Shown here: piece after piece, positions 8,088 to 19,008 of the stretch | How positions within the stretch are numbered: position 1 is the first letter of the stretch | Layout: every line of letters begins with the position of its first letter | DNA from: Streptomyces cahuitamycinicus | GTDB lineage: Bacteria; Actinomycetota; Actinomycetes; Streptomycetales; Streptomycetaceae | Assembly (NCBI RefSeq): GCF_002891435.1 | Contig: NZ_POUC01000032.1 | Coordinates: 1-34,064, forward strand | Length of the DNA stretch: 34,064 nucleotides | Direction of reading: 5' to 3' | Notes under the pieces: model-generated | The model's database searches: none | The model's input: only the letters and a program-made list of their open reading frames with translations | What the model was told of the DNA's origin: nothing | Position numbers and translations under genes: made by a program

Positions 8088-8465
8088 TCAGCGCGCCGCC
8101 GTGGCAGCCCGCAGACGGACGTCCGCGCGGCGCCGGGCCTCCGCGTCGTCCTCCGCCTTCGCGCGCTCGAGCTCCTGCTCCGCGCGCTGGACATCGATCT
8201 CGTCCGACAGCTCGGCGACTTCCGCCAGCAGCGAGAGCTTGTCGTCCGCGAACGAGATGAATCCGCCGTGGACCGCGGCGACGACCGTCCCGCCCTCACT
8301 CGTACGGATGGTCACCGGGCCCGACTCCAGCACACCGAGCAGCGGCTGGTGACCGGGCATGACGCCGATGTCGCCGGACGTGGTGCGCGCGACGACCAGG
8401 GTGGCCTGGCCGGACCAGACCTCACGGTCGGCCGCGACCAGCGCGACGTGCAGCTCAGCAGCCAA
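8088..8465 (-). CDS. atpC: ATP synthase F1 subunit epsilon
   Basis: This 125-residue epsilon subunit sits on the central stalk and inhibits ATP hydrolysis through its C-terminal helices. The N-terminal beta-sandwich shows LVARTTSGDIGVMPGHQPLLGVLESGPVTIR, the family signature. The C-terminal helical hairpin, rich in Ala, Glu and Arg, runs from about residue 88 to the end. The start is a rare TTG (8465-8463) with GAGGAG about 6 bases upstream; there is no nearby ATG. It is the last gene of the operon, 111 bases after atpD, with a hairpin in the gap. That may set its level apart from beta. Confidence 0.93.
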   Translation of the reverse strand: MAAELHVALVAADREVWSGQATLVVARTTSGDIGVMPGHQPLLGVLESGPVTIRTSEGGTVVAAVHGGFISFADDKLSLLAEVAELSDEIDVQRAEQELERAKAEDDAEARRRADVRLRAATAAR

Positions 8466-8533
8466 GGGTGGCTCCTCGGGTCACCACCCGGCGTGGGTGC
8501 CGGGTGTTGGTTACAAGTCTAGTAGGCGTGGCA

Positions 8534-8561
8534 GAGGGGGCGGGACGAACCCCGCCCCCTC
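8534..8561 (-). other. Intercistronic hairpin between atpD and atpC
   Basis: GAGGGGGCGGG (8534-8544) is perfectly complementary to CCCGCCCCCTC (8551-8561), with a 6-base loop, 15 bases after the atpD stop. It may be a partial terminator or an RNA-stability element that lowers epsilon relative to the other F1 subunits. A -10-like TAGACT on the minus strand (8520-8515) follows it. Confidence 0.65.
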
Positions 8562-8576
8562 CGACGAGCACGGGGC

Positions 8577-10028
<1,452 letters not shown>

Positions 10029-10946
10029 TCAGTCACTCCCCGCGGTCGCGTCGGCCAGGGCACTGGCGCCACCGACGATCTCGCTGATTTCCTGGGTGAT
10101 TTCGGCCTGGCGGGCCTGGTTGGCAAGCCGGGTGAGCGTCTCGATGAGCTCTCCGGCGTTGTCGGTGGCCGACTTCATCGCGCGCCGCGTGGCGGCGTGC
10201 TTGGAGGCGGCCGACTGGAGCAGCGCATTGTAGATGCGGCTCTCGACGTAGCGCGGCAGCAGGGCGTCCAGGACGTCCTCCGCCGAGGGCTCGAAGTCGA
10301 ACAGCGGGAGGATCTCGCCCTTGCCGGGCTTGGCCTCCTCGGCGACCTCTTCGAGGCTGAGCGGCAGCAGCCGCGCCCCGATCGCCGTCTGCGTCATCAT
10401 CGACACGAACTCGGTGTAGACGATGTGGAGCTCGTCCACGCCGCCCTCGGCCGTCTCCGTCTCGATCGCCTCGATCAGCGGGGCCGCGACCTTCTTGGCG
10501 TCCGCGTACGACGGCTCGTCGGTGAAGCCCGTGAACGACTCCGCGATCTTGCGCTCGCGGAAGTTGTAGTGGGCGACACCGCGGCGGCCGACGATGTAGC
10601 TGACGACCTCCTTGCCCTCGGCCTCGAGCTTCGCCGTGAGCCTCTCCGCGGCCTTGATGGCGTTGGAGTTGAAGGCGCCGGCCAGACCGCGGTCGCTCGT
10701 GAGGAGCAGGACCGCGGCGCGGGTCGGGTTCTCGGGCTCAGTCGTGAGCGGGTGCTTGGTGTTCGATCCGCCGGCGACCGCCGTGACCGCGCGGGTGAGC
10801 TCGGTCGCGTACGGAGTGGAGGCCGCCACCTTGCGCTGCGCCTTGACGACGCGCGAGGCGGCGATCATCTCCATCGCCTTGGTGATCTTCTTGGTCGCGG
10901 TGACGGATCGGATGCGACGCTTGTAGACCCGGAGCTGGGCTCCCAT
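10029..10946 (-). CDS. atpG: ATP synthase F1 subunit gamma
   Basis: This 305-residue subunit is the rotating central shaft that links the c-ring to the catalytic sites. The N-terminal helix [33 protein letters not shown] and the C-terminal helix [35 protein letters not shown] are the two antiparallel shaft helices. The middle domain has [13 protein letters not shown]. It lies 20 bases after atpA and 3 bases before atpD, in the standard order. An actinobacterial insertion rich in acidic residues ([26 protein letters not shown]) lengthens it compared with E. coli gamma. Confidence 0.97.
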   Translation of the reverse strand: MGAQLRVYKRRIRSVTATKKITKAMEMIAASRVVKAQRKVAASTPYATELTRAVTAVAGGSNTKHPLTTEPENPTRAAVLLLTSDRGLAGAFNSNAIKAAERLTAKLEAEGKEVVSYIVGRRGVAHYNFRERKIAESFTGFTDEPSYADAKKVAAPLIEAIETETAEGGVDELHIVYTEFVSMMTQTAIGARLLPLSLEEVAEEAKPGKGEILPLFDFEPSAEDVLDALLPRYVESRIYNALLQSAASKHAATRRAMKSATDNAGELIETLTRLANQARQAEITQEISEIVGGASALADATAGSD

Positions 10947-10966
10947 GAGTCAGGTCCCTTCCGTCG

Positions 10967-12556
10967 TCACTTACCGGCAGCCGGGGTGTCCTCGCCGAGC
11001 AGCTTGCCGTCGGAGGTCTCGAACTGCTTCTTGAACTCCACGATGGCCTCGGCGACGGCCTGAAGGGTGTCGTCGGACATCTTGCCGCCCTCGCGGATGG
11101 AGGTCATCAGGCCCTGCTCCTTGCGGTGCAGGTACTCCAGCAGCTCCTTCTCGAAGCGGCTGATGTCGGCGACGGGGACGTCGTCCATCTTGCCGGTGGT
11201 GCCGGCCCAGACGGAGACGACCTGGTCCTCGGTGGCCATGGGCTGGTACTGCGCCTGCTTCAGCAGCTCGACCATGCGCTGACCGCGCTCCAGCTGCGCC
11301 TTGGACGCGGCGTCCAGGTCGGAACCGAAGGCGGCGAACGCCTCCAGCTCACGGAACTGGGCGAGGTCCACGCGCAGACGGCCGGAGACCTGCTTCATCG
11401 CCTTGTGCTGCGCGGAACCACCGACTCGGGAGACGGAGATACCGACGTTCAGCGCGGGGCGCTGACCGGCGTTGAACAGGTCCGACTCCAGGAAGCACTG
11501 GCCGTCGGTGATGGAGATGACGTTGGTCGGGATGAACGCCGAGACGTCGTTGGCCTTCGTCTCGACGATCGGCAGACCGGTCATCGAGCCGGCGCCCATC
11601 TCGTCGGAGAGCTTCGCGCAGCGCTCCAGCAGACGGGAGTGCAGGTAGAAGACGTCACCCGGGTAGGCCTCACGGCCCGGCGGGCGGCGCAGCAGCAGCG
11701 ACACGGCGCGGTAGGCGTCGGCCTGCTTCGACAGGTCGTCGAAGATGATCAGGACGTGCTTGCCCTGGTACATCCAGTGCTGGCCGATGGCCGAACCGGT
11801 GTACGGCGCCAGGTACTTGAAGCCGGCCGGGTCGGACGCCGGGGCGGCGACGATGGTCGTGTACTCCAGCGCGCCGGCCTCCTCGAGAGCGCCGCGCACA
11901 CCGGCGATCGTGGAGCCCTTCTGGCCGATGGCGACGTAGATGCAGCGGACCTGCTTGTTCGGGTCGCCCGAGCGCCAGTTGTCGCGCTGATTGATGATGG
12001 TGTCGACGGCCAGGGCGGTCTTGCCGGTCTGACGGTCACCGATGATCAGCTGACGCTGGCCACGGCCGATCGGGGTCATCGCGTCGACGGCCTTGTAGCC
12101 CGTCTCCATCGGCTCGTGCACCGACTTGCGGACCATGACGCCCGGGGCCTGCAGCTCCAGGGCGCGACGGTCTTCGGTCTCGATCTCGCCGAGGCCGTCG
12201 ATCGGGGTGCCGAGGGGGTCCACCACGCGGCCGAGGTAGCCCTCGCCCACCGCGACGGAGAGAACCTCACCGGTACGGGAGACCGGCTGACCCTCCTCGA
12301 TGCCGCTGAACTCGCCGAGGACGACGCAGCCGATCTCGCGCTCCTCGAGGTTGAGGGCGAGACCGAGGCTGCCGTCCTCGAACTTCAGCAGCTCGTTGGC
12401 CATGACCGAGGGCAGACCCTCGACCTTCGCGATACCGTCGCCGGCGAAGGTGACCGTACCGACCTCCTCGCGCGAGGCCGCGTCCGGCTTGTACGCCTGG
12501 ACGAAGTTCTCCAGCGCGTCCCGGATCTCCTCCGGCCGGATCGTGAGCTCCGCCAT
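10967..12556 (-). CDS. atpA: ATP synthase F1 subunit alpha
   Basis: This 529-residue subunit has the regulatory nucleotide-binding sites of the F1 ring. The P-loop GDRQTGKT is at residues 173-180. The signature region [15 protein letters not shown] of beta is absent and [17 protein letters not shown] is present, confirming alpha. The start is the ATG at 12556 ([18 protein letters not shown]), with AGGGA 6 bases upstream. The reading frame stays open 78 bases further upstream, but that part is low-complexity leader with a hairpin and is rejected. The gap to atpH is 126 bases, the largest within the F1 part of the operon. Confidence 0.97.
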   Translation of the reverse strand: MAELTIRPEEIRDALENFVQAYKPDAASREEVGTVTFAGDGIAKVEGLPSVMANELLKFEDGSLGLALNLEEREIGCVVLGEFSGIEEGQPVSRTGEVLSVAVGEGYLGRVVDPLGTPIDGLGEIETEDRRALELQAPGVMVRKSVHEPMETGYKAVDAMTPIGRGQRQLIIGDRQTGKTALAVDTIINQRDNWRSGDPNKQVRCIYVAIGQKGSTIAGVRGALEEAGALEYTTIVAAPASDPAGFKYLAPYTGSAIGQHWMYQGKHVLIIFDDLSKQADAYRAVSLLLRRPPGREAYPGDVFYLHSRLLERCAKLSDEMGAGSMTGLPIVETKANDVSAFIPTNVISITDGQCFLESDLFNAGQRPALNVGISVSRVGGSAQHKAMKQVSGRLRVDLAQFRELEAFAAFGSDLDAASKAQLERGQRMVELLKQAQYQPMATEDQVVSVWAGTTGKMDDVPVADISRFEKELLEYLHRKEQGLMTSIREGGKMSDDTLQAVAEAIVEFKKQFETSDGKLLGEDTPAAGK

Positions 12557-12604
12557 CTGGGTTCCCTGCTCTCCTTGTTGGGCCCGAAGTTTCACTTTGG
12601 GGGT

Positions 12605-12651
12605 CTGGGGGCGACCCCCAGGATTCTTCTGCACGGCCCAACCAGGGCCGT
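12605..12651 (-). other. Two hairpins between atpH and atpA
   Basis: Two perfect 7-bp hairpins lie in the 126-base gap: CTGGGGG/CCCCCAG (12605-12611 and 12615-12621) and ACGGCCC/GGGCCGT (12633-12639 and 12645-12651). On the minus strand they lie downstream of the delta stop and before the alpha start. RNA processing or stability control at the Fo/F1 junction is a reasonable guess. Confidence 0.55.
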
Positions 12652-12682
12652 CCTAAGTACGTAGTGCCTATTGAGTTGCTGC

Positions 12683-13498
12683 TCAGCCGGCGAGCCGGCG
12701 GCTGGCGTCCTCGATGCGGTCCGCGAGGGAGCCGTTGATGACCTCGTCACCGACCTGCACCCTGATCCCGCCGAGGACCTCGGGGTCCACGTCCAGGTTG
12801 AGGTGCATCTTGCGGCCGTAGAGCTTCGCGAGGGCGGCGCCCAGGCGCTGCTTCTGCGGGTCGCTCAGCGGCACCGCCGAGGTGACGATGGCCACCATGC
12901 GGTCCCGGCGCTCGGCGGCGAGCTTGGACAGGGACTCCAGTCCCGACTCCAGGCTACGTCCCCGCGGCGCGGTCACAAGGCGCGTGACCAGACGCTCGGT
13001 GACCGGCTGGGCCCGGCCGCCGAGCAGGCTGCGCAGCAGCTCGCCCTTGGCCGAGGTGGTGGCCGTGCGGTCGGTCAGCGCGGCACGCAGCTCGGTGCTG
13101 CCGGAGACGATCCGGCCGAACCGGAACAGCTCGTCCTCGACGTCGTCGAGCTTGCCGGCCTGCTGCGCGGCGGTGAGGTCGGCGGTGTCGGCCAGCACCT
13201 CCAGCGCGTCCACCAGGTCACGCGAGCGCGACCAGCGGGAGCGCACCATGCCGGCGACCAGGTCGGCGGCCGGGCCGCTGACCTGGGTGCCGAGCAGACG
13301 CTGGGCCAGCTCGGCCTTGGCCTCTCCGGACTGCGCCGGGTCGGTGAGGACCCGACGCAGGGACACCTCGCGGTGGAGCAGCGCGGTGACGGCGGCCAGC
13401 TCGTCGGCGAGCGAGCCGGCGTCCACGGACGTGGAGTCCGTCAGCGCGTCGAGACGCTCACGTGCGGCTGCCAGGGCCTCGCGGCTCGCTCCGTTCAT
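12683..13498 (-). CDS. atpH: ATP synthase F1 subunit delta
   Basis: This 271-residue peripheral-stalk subunit ties the F1 crown to the b subunits. It is about 90 residues longer than E. coli delta (177), the usual length in Streptomyces, where an N-terminal extension precedes the delta/OSCP domain. The C-terminal signature KLYGRKMHLNLDVDPEVLGGIRVQVGDEVINGSLADRIE is clear. Its ATG overlaps the TGA of atpF (ATGA, 13498-13495), so it is translationally coupled to subunit b. Confidence 0.95.
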   Translation of the reverse strand: MNGASREALAAARERLDALTDSTSVDAGSLADELAAVTALLHREVSLRRVLTDPAQSGEAKAELAQRLLGTQVSGPAADLVAGMVRSRWSRSRDLVDALEVLADTADLTAAQQAGKLDDVEDELFRFGRIVSGSTELRAALTDRTATTSAKGELLRSLLGGRAQPVTERLVTRLVTAPRGRSLESGLESLSKLAAERRDRMVAIVTSAVPLSDPQKQRLGAALAKLYGRKMHLNLDVDPEVLGGIRVQVGDEVINGSLADRIEDASRRLAG

Positions 13499-14043
13499 CG
13501 GCCGGCCTCGGCCTTCTCCTCGAGGTCGTCGAGGAACCGGTCGATCACGCGGCTCTGGCGGGCGTGGTCCTCGAGGGACTCCCCGACGAGCTTGCCGGCC
13601 AGGTCGGTGGCGAGCTTGCCGACGTCCTGGCGCAGCGCGGACGACGCGGCCTTGCGGTCGGCCTCGATCTGGGCGTGACCGGCGGCGACGATCTCCTCGC
13701 GCTGACGCTGGCCCTCGGCCCGCATCTCGGCGATGAGCGTGGCGCCCTGCTCCTGCGCCTCCTGGCGCAGGCGCGCGGCCTCGTGCCGGGCCTCGGCGAG
13801 CTGTGCCTTGTACTGCTCAAGGACGCTCTGGGCCTCGACCTTCATGGTCTCGGCCTCTTCGATACCGCCTTCGATCGCCGCGCGGCGCTCCTCCAGAACC
13901 TTGTTGATGTTCGGAAGCAGCTTCTTCCAGAAGAAGAAGAACACGATGGCGAAGGCGATGGTGCCGACGAGCAGCTCGGGGCCCGGAGGAACGAGCGGGT
14001 TCTGCTCTTCCCCGGCCGCCAGCTGTACCAGGTTGGCGATCAC
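13495..14043 (-). CDS. atpF: ATP synthase Fo subunit b
   Basis: This 182-residue stator subunit has one N-terminal membrane helix (about residues 24-40, LLVGTIAFAIVFFFFW). A long charged coiled coil follows (KKLLPNINKVLEERRAAIEGGIEEAE...), ending in a delta-binding tail. The start is GTG (14043-14041) with AAAGG 7 bases upstream; an overlapping ATG at 14045 is out of frame. It follows atpE by 41 bases and overlaps atpH by four. The helix carries a run of four phenylalanines and a tryptophan (FFFFW) at its cytoplasmic end. Confidence 0.95.
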   Translation of the reverse strand: MIANLVQLAAGEEQNPLVPPGPELLVGTIAFAIVFFFFWKKLLPNINKVLEERRAAIEGGIEEAETMKVEAQSVLEQYKAQLAEARHEAARLRQEAQEQGATLIAEMRAEGQRQREEIVAAGHAQIEADRKAASSALRQDVGKLATDLAGKLVGESLEDHARQSRVIDRFLDDLEEKAEAGR

Positions 14044-14084
14044 ATCAGTGCCTTTCGTTGGCAGGTTCGCTCGTCAGGGCTCGA

Positions 14085-14369
<285 letters not shown>

Positions 14370-14392
14370 TCAGGGGCTTGAGGGGGCGGGGC

Positions 14393-15211
14393 TCAGTGGT
14401 GCTTGGCGAGAGCGCCCTGGATGTACGTGCAGGCGAGGAGGACGAACACGTACGCCTGGACGGCCTGCACGAAGAGCTCGAAGAGGATCATGACGACCGT
14501 CATGACGAAGGAGACACCTGCGGCCGGGATCATCCAGCTGTTCAGCAGGTACCAGGACGCCACGGTGAACATCACCAGCATCAGGTGTCCGGCGAACATG
14601 TTGGCGAACAGTCGCACCGCGTGCGTGAACGGGCGGACGACCAGGTTCGAGACGAACTCGATGCCCATCACGAGCGGGAGAACCGGGCCGAGTTCCTTGT
14701 CGTAGCCGGTGACGTTCTTGAAGAAGCCGACGAATCCATGTCGCTTGAAGGTGAGCGACACCCAGGTCACGTAGACGACCGCGGCCAGCACAGCCGGGTA
14801 CGCGATGATCGACGACACCGGGAACTGCGCCAGCGGGATCACGGACCAGATGTTCATGATCCAGATGAAGAAGAACAGCGAGACCATCAGAGGGACGTAC
14901 TTCTCGCCCTCCTTCTTGCCGAGGGTCTCGTAGACGATGCCCCGGCGTACGAAGTCGTAGCCGGCCTCGCCGATCATCTGGAGCTTGCCCGGCACCACCT
15001 TCGCCTTGCCGAAGGCGAGCGTGAAGAAGGTGACGACAAGCAGGGTGGTGATCACCGCAAGCAGCATCACCTTGTTGAACTCGAACCCTCCAACCGTGGT
15101 GATCGGCTTGAAGAGGAACGAGTGCAGGCCCGGAGCCGGAAAACCACACCCGTTGTCGGACATGATCCGACAGCTCCAGTCAAAGGCGAGCTGGGTCTGG
15201 TCAGCACTCAC
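14393..15211 (-). CDS. atpB: ATP synthase Fo subunit a
   Basis: This 272-residue membrane subunit forms the proton half-channels against the c-ring. It has about five to six membrane helices. The essential arginine is Arg200 in the signature AVRLFANMFAGH, and the last helix has FELFVQAVQAYVFVLLACTYIQGAL. The start is taken as the GTG at 15211 (VSADQTQLAFDW), which has AAGGAG 6 bases upstream. The frame stays open to 15247, but that start has no site and is not expected from relatives. It is separated from atpI by 225 bases. Confidence 0.94.
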   Translation of the reverse strand: MSADQTQLAFDWSCRIMSDNGCGFPAPGLHSFLFKPITTVGGFEFNKVMLLAVITTLLVVTFFTLAFGKAKVVPGKLQMIGEAGYDFVRRGIVYETLGKKEGEKYVPLMVSLFFFIWIMNIWSVIPLAQFPVSSIIAYPAVLAAVVYVTWVSLTFKRHGFVGFFKNVTGYDKELGPVLPLVMGIEFVSNLVVRPFTHAVRLFANMFAGHLMLVMFTVASWYLLNSWMIPAAGVSFVMTVVMILFELFVQAVQAYVFVLLACTYIQGALAKHH

Positions 15212-15436
15212 CACGGGCTCCTTCGGCGTGACGCATGGGTACGGCAACCTCGTTGTGTCGGCGCGGCGCAGGGCCGCGGTTCGGCACGGGACTGGTGTTA
15301 CGGATGTGGGGGCGGCTGTGGGGCATCTCGCCTCGCGATAGTGCAGGCGTCAGCTCGGATGCCCGCGCCCGCGATGCCGCAGTTGGCACCGGACGATAGC
15401 AGGAGATGTCATGCCTCTTTATGCCGGGCCTACCCC

Positions 15437-15874
15437 TCACGACGAGTGCCCCGATTTTTCGGGCTTCCTGCCCGTCATCGAATCGGGCTCGACGTAAAGG
15501 ATCTTGGCTTTCATGTGGGCACGCGCCTGCGCGGCGATCCACGCGAGTGTGCCGATGACCAGCGTGAGAGCGAAGGCCTTGGGGTTGAACAACGTGGTGT
15601 TCTTGAACGTGGCCATGAAGACGAACAGCAGAAGGATCTGAGCCGCGTAGAGCATCAAACCCATCGCCTGGAACAAGTGCGGAAGCGATTTGGCAGTGCG
15701 CTGCAGGACGTAGAGGCCCAACCCCATGAAGAGGATCACGACAAGCGTCGCGACGGCCGCCCCGATCATGCCTTTACCACCAGCGATCACACCACTGACG
15801 ACGACGGCTACAGCACCGACGGCAGCCGTGGGCACGGCGGCCTGGGCCAGGATCCGGGCGTCATTGGACGGCAT
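15437..15874 (-). CDS. atpI: ATP synthase protein I (AtpI-like)
   Basis: This 145-residue protein has four predicted membrane helices (about residues 12-32, 36-57, 72-92 and 98-116) and a short polar tail. It is the first gene of the ATP synthase operon, the position of AtpI, which helps assemble the c-ring or take up Mg2+ in other bacteria. Sequence similarity in this family is weak, so position and topology carry the call. The ATG has GGAG 8 bases upstream. The 225-base gap before atpB is long for an operon and could hold an extra promoter; I saw no clear one. Confidence 0.85.
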   Translation of the reverse strand: MPSNDARILAQAAVPTAAVGAVAVVVSGVIAGGKGMIGAAVATLVVILFMGLGLYVLQRTAKSLPHLFQAMGLMLYAAQILLLFVFMATFKNTTLFNPKAFALTLVIGTLAWIAAQARAHMKAKILYVEPDSMTGRKPEKSGHSS

Positions 15875-16171
15875 GGCGGCAACTCCGCTTTCGCAGGGGG
15901 CAGGGGTGTCGTCATGGACGAGCGTAGCCCCGGGCTGAGTGGAGACCTCACGCCAACGGACCGTCGCACTGCGGTCCTTCGGCTCTATCCGGGGGTTCTC
16001 GTGAACCGTATCACAAACTATTTGATGCAGTCTTTACCTGGAGGTGTGCGGACTGTCACACATGAGAGTGAAGCTGCGCGTCTGAGCGGGAAGGAGGCCA
16101 AGTTGTCTGGTATTGGGGCGCTTAGCACCCCCATCACAACCCCACGACTTGGCAATGCTCTAGTCAGATTC
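15875..16171 (-). promoter_or_regulatory. atp operon promoter region
   Basis: This 297-base gap between rfe and atpI holds no gene. The stretch 16005-16060 is unusually AT-rich for this genome. On the minus strand it offers GTGACA (16059-16054) followed after 17 bases by TAAAGA (16036-16031), and further on TAGTTT (16020-16015). One of these probably drives the ATP synthase operon, with a leader of 130 bases or more. The exact promoter cannot be fixed by eye. Confidence 0.45.
16115..16131 (-). terminator. Hairpin after rfe
   Basis: GGGGCGC (16115-16121) and GCACCCC (16125-16131) form a 7-bp stem in minus-strand RNA with one G-U pair and a 3-base loop, 40 bases after the rfe stop. It would separate rfe from the atp operon. 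Confidence 0.5.
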
Positions 16172-17518
16172 TTACCTTGTCCCGGCCTTGCGCCGGTCGG
16201 CCAGGCGAGAACGGGGACCGATGGCGGTCGCCCCGTTGGCACCGGCGACCCCGGCCACCACGGGGGCGCGCTCCTCGGCCCCGGCAAGGTCGTGCGGGTC
16301 CGCCGTCGCCGCAGGCGTCGAGGCCTCCGGTGAGAGGGCCGCGACCGAGCCCCGTCGCCGGTAGCGCGGCGGCACGAAGCGCTCCATCCAACGCGGGGCA
16401 CGCGGCGTGAAGCGCGGCAGCAGCAACAAGAGAAGGCCGATCGCGCTGAGGAAGACGACGCCCAGCACGATCCACATCGACGCCGAGTTGACCGAGTAGG
16501 CGAGGGCGCCGAAGGCGATCAGCGCCGACCAGAAGTACATGATGAGTACCGCCCGGCTGTGCGAGTGGCCGATCTCCAGCAGCCGGTGGTGCAGGTGCCC
16601 GCGGTCGGCGGCGAACGGGGACTGGCCGCGCCAGGTGCGGCGCACGATCGCCAGGATCAGGTCCGCGGCCGGAATCGCGATGATCGTGAATGGCATCAGC
16701 AGAGGGATGAAGACGGGAAGCATCGCGTGGGTCGTTTCTCGCGATCCACCGAGATCGACGTTGAGCGCCTCCACGTCCAACTGGCCGGTGACCGACACCG
16801 CGCTCGCCGCAAGCACCAGACCGATCAGCATGGACCCGGAGTCGCCCATGAAGATCCGGGCGGGGTGCATGTTGTGCGGCAGGAAGCCGAGGCACATACC
16901 CATGAGCACCGCGGAGAACAGGGTCGCCGGGGCGGCCGCTTCGGCTCCGTAGCCGTACCAGATCCGGTAGGTGTACAGGAAGAACGCCGCTGCGGCGATG
17001 CACACCATCCCTGCCGCGAGTCCGTCAAGGCCGTCCACGAAGTTGACCGCGTTGATGGTGATGACCACAAGCGCCACCGTGAGCAGGTTGCCCTGCCACG
17101 GAGTGACGGACACCGTCCCCACACCGGGGATGGGCAGCCACAGGATGGTCAGGCCCTGAAGAATCATGACGCCGGCTGCGACCATCTGGCCGCCCAGCTT
17201 GATCAGAGCGCCCAGTTCGAACTTGTCGTCCAGCACCCCGATCAGCCAGATCACCGCCGCCCCGGACAGCAGCGCCCGGGGTTCGTTCGACGTCTCGAAG
17301 ACCTGGTTGAGGTTGGTCAGGTGGTCGGCGACCAGCAGGCCCGCGCACAGGCCGAAGAACATCGCGATACCGCCGAGGCGCGGAGTGGGCTCCCGGTGCA
17401 CGTCACGTGCCCGGATCTCCGGCATCGCTCCGGCCACGATCGCGAACTTACGTACCGGCCCTGTCAGCAGATACGTCACCGCGGCCGTGATGCAGAGCGT
17501 CAGGAGGTATTCACGCAC
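16172..17518 (-). CDS. rfe: Undecaprenyl-phosphate N-acetylglucosaminyl-1-phosphate transferase family (WecA/Rfe/TagO)
   Basis: This 448-residue polytopic membrane enzyme of the MraY/WecA superfamily has about eleven hydrophobic helices. It transfers a HexNAc-1-phosphate from UDP-sugar to undecaprenyl or decaprenyl phosphate, the first step of wall-polymer synthesis. Motifs visible are PTPRLGGIAMF, GVLDDKFEL, INAVNFVDGLDGLAAG, IFMGDSGSM and the C-terminal histidine loop DRGHLHHRLLEIGHS. The HLHHRL type marks WecA/TagO rather than MraY. The GTG at 17518 has GGGGAAG just upstream; another in-frame GTG at 17530 lacks a site. The tail of about 80 residues is Ala/Pro-rich and probably disordered. 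It lies upstream of the atp operon, as in other actinobacteria. Confidence 0.9.
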   Translation of the reverse strand: MREYLLTLCITAAVTYLLTGPVRKFAIVAGAMPEIRARDVHREPTPRLGGIAMFFGLCAGLLVADHLTNLNQVFETSNEPRALLSGAAVIWLIGVLDDKFELGALIKLGGQMVAAGVMILQGLTILWLPIPGVGTVSVTPWQGNLLTVALVVITINAVNFVDGLDGLAAGMVCIAAAAFFLYTYRIWYGYGAEAAAPATLFSAVLMGMCLGFLPHNMHPARIFMGDSGSMLIGLVLAASAVSVTGQLDVEALNVDLGGSRETTHAMLPVFIPLLMPFTIIAIPAADLILAIVRRTWRGQSPFAADRGHLHHRLLEIGHSHSRAVLIMYFWSALIAFGALAYSVNSASMWIVLGVVFLSAIGLLLLLLPRFTPRAPRWMERFVPPRYRRRGSVAALSPEASTPAATADPHDLAGAEERAPVVAGVAGANGATAIGPRSRLADRRKAGTR

Positions 17519-17647
17519 GGGCTTCCCCACAGGTCTCGCTGGCCATCACAGCCCCACACCCTAGCGATGCGCGCATATGAGTGGGGACTTCCGGGTAGCG
17601 ACGATGGTTGCACGAGTGGCTGTGCACCCTGATGCGCTTACCCCGGC

Positions 17648-18886
17648 TCACGCCGGATACGGCGGAAATGCACCGGCCAGCTCCCGCACATCTTCACGGG
17701 CCCTCGAGGTCTCCGTCACGCCGCCCAGCACCCCGGCGAGCAGCTCGGCGATCCGGGCCATCTCCCTGTCGCCCATGCCCTGCGTGGTGACCGCTGCCGT
17801 GCCGAGCCGCAGCCCCCGGGCGTCGCCGTGCGGCAGGGCGCAGCAGTCCATGACCAGGCCTGCGGCGGCGAGACGGCCCCGGGCCGTGCGCCCGTTGGCG
17901 CCGAGGGGCGCCGGGTCGGCGGTGATCAGGTGGGTGTCCGTGCCGCCCGTGGTGACGACCAGGCCCGCCGCGGCCAGCCGGGCCGCCAGAACCCGCGCAT
18001 TCGCCACCACCTGATGGGCATACCCGGCGAACGCCGGTGTTGCCGCCTCCCCGAACGCGACCGCCTTGGCGGCGATGGTGTGCATCTGCGCACCGCCCTG
18101 TGTGAAAGGGAACACGGCCCGGTCGACCCGCTCGGCCAGCTCCGCCCGGCACAGGACCAGCCCGCCGCGCGGACCCCGCAGCACCTTGTGGGTGGTCCCG
18201 CAGACGATGTCCGCGTACGGCACCGGATTCGGCGCCGCTCCCCCGGCGACGAGCCCGAGGGGGTGCGCGGCGTCCGCGATGAGGTAGGCGCCCACCTCGT
18301 CGGCCACCTCGCGGAAGAACGCGTAGTCGAGGTGCCGGGGGTAGGCGATCGAGCCGCACACGATCGCCTTGGGCCGGCGTGTGCGGGCCAGGGTGCGCAC
18401 CTGCTCGTGGTCGATGAGCCCCGACTCGGCATCCACGCCGTATCCGACGAAGTCGAACCAGCGGCCGGAGAAGTTGGCGGGCGAGCCGTGTGTGAGGTGC
18501 CCGCCGTAGGGCAGGCCGAGCGCGAGGACGGTGTCTCCGGGGCGGAGCAGGGCGGCGTAGGCGGCGAGCACCGCCGAAGAGCCCGAGTGGGCCTGGACGT
18601 TTGCGTGATCGGCGCCGAACAGGGCCTTCGCCCGCTCCACGGCGAGGCGCTCGGCCGCGTCGGCCATCTCGCAGCCACCGTGGTGCCGCGCCCCCGGGTA
18701 ACCCTCGGCGTACTTGTTGGCGAGCGGTGACCCGAGGGCGGCCAGCACGGCCGGGGAGGTGAAGTTCTCGGCGGCGATCAGCTGGAGCGTGGTCGACTGC
18801 CGCTCCCGCTCGCCGAACAGGATGTCGGCGAGCTCGGGGTCCTGGCGGCGCAGGACGTCGGCCTCGATGGCAGGGGTGACCGTCAT
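17648..18886 (-). CDS. glyA: Serine hydroxymethyltransferase family protein (GlyA paralogue)
   Basis: This 412-residue PLP enzyme matches SHMT in length and motifs: NKYAEGYPG (57-65), HSGSSAVLA, DAAHPLGLVAGG (205-216) and the PLP lysine Lys234 in CGTTHKVLRGPRGG. SHMT converts serine and tetrahydrofolate to glycine and methylene-tetrahydrofolate. It differs from typical GlyA at the motif after EGYPG. E. coli has K-R-Y-Y-G-G-C, whereas this protein has A-R-H-H-G-G-C, so both active-site tyrosines (Y64/Y65 in E. coli) are histidines. HSGSQAN is also changed to HSGSSAV. It may therefore be a second, specialised SHMT or a related aldolase. The ATG has GGAG 6 bases upstream. It is downstream of the phosphatase-like gene, 122 bases away. 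Confidence 0.85.
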   Translation of the reverse strand: MTVTPAIEADVLRRQDPELADILFGERERQSTTLQLIAAENFTSPAVLAALGSPLANKYAEGYPGARHHGGCEMADAAERLAVERAKALFGADHANVQAHSGSSAVLAAYAALLRPGDTVLALGLPYGGHLTHGSPANFSGRWFDFVGYGVDAESGLIDHEQVRTLARTRRPKAIVCGSIAYPRHLDYAFFREVADEVGAYLIADAAHPLGLVAGGAAPNPVPYADIVCGTTHKVLRGPRGGLVLCRAELAERVDRAVFPFTQGGAQMHTIAAKAVAFGEAATPAFAGYAHQVVANARVLAARLAAAGLVVTTGGTDTHLITADPAPLGANGRTARGRLAAAGLVMDCCALPHGDARGLRLGTAAVTTQGMGDREMARIAELLAGVLGGVTETSRAREDVRELAGAFPPYPA

Positions 18887-19008
18887 GATGGGCTCCGGGC
18901 GGCGCGTTTCTCGGGCGGTTCGCCTCCGGGCGCCTGAGTCGGTCTCGGCTCACTCGCCGTGGTGACGTACGTCCAATGTAGGCCCGGGGCCCCCGGGGTG
19001 CTCGGCTG

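Noticed and set aside
14378..16333. Open frame of 651 codons on the plus strand
   Set aside because: Antisense to atpB and atpI and crosses their promoter region; no domain.
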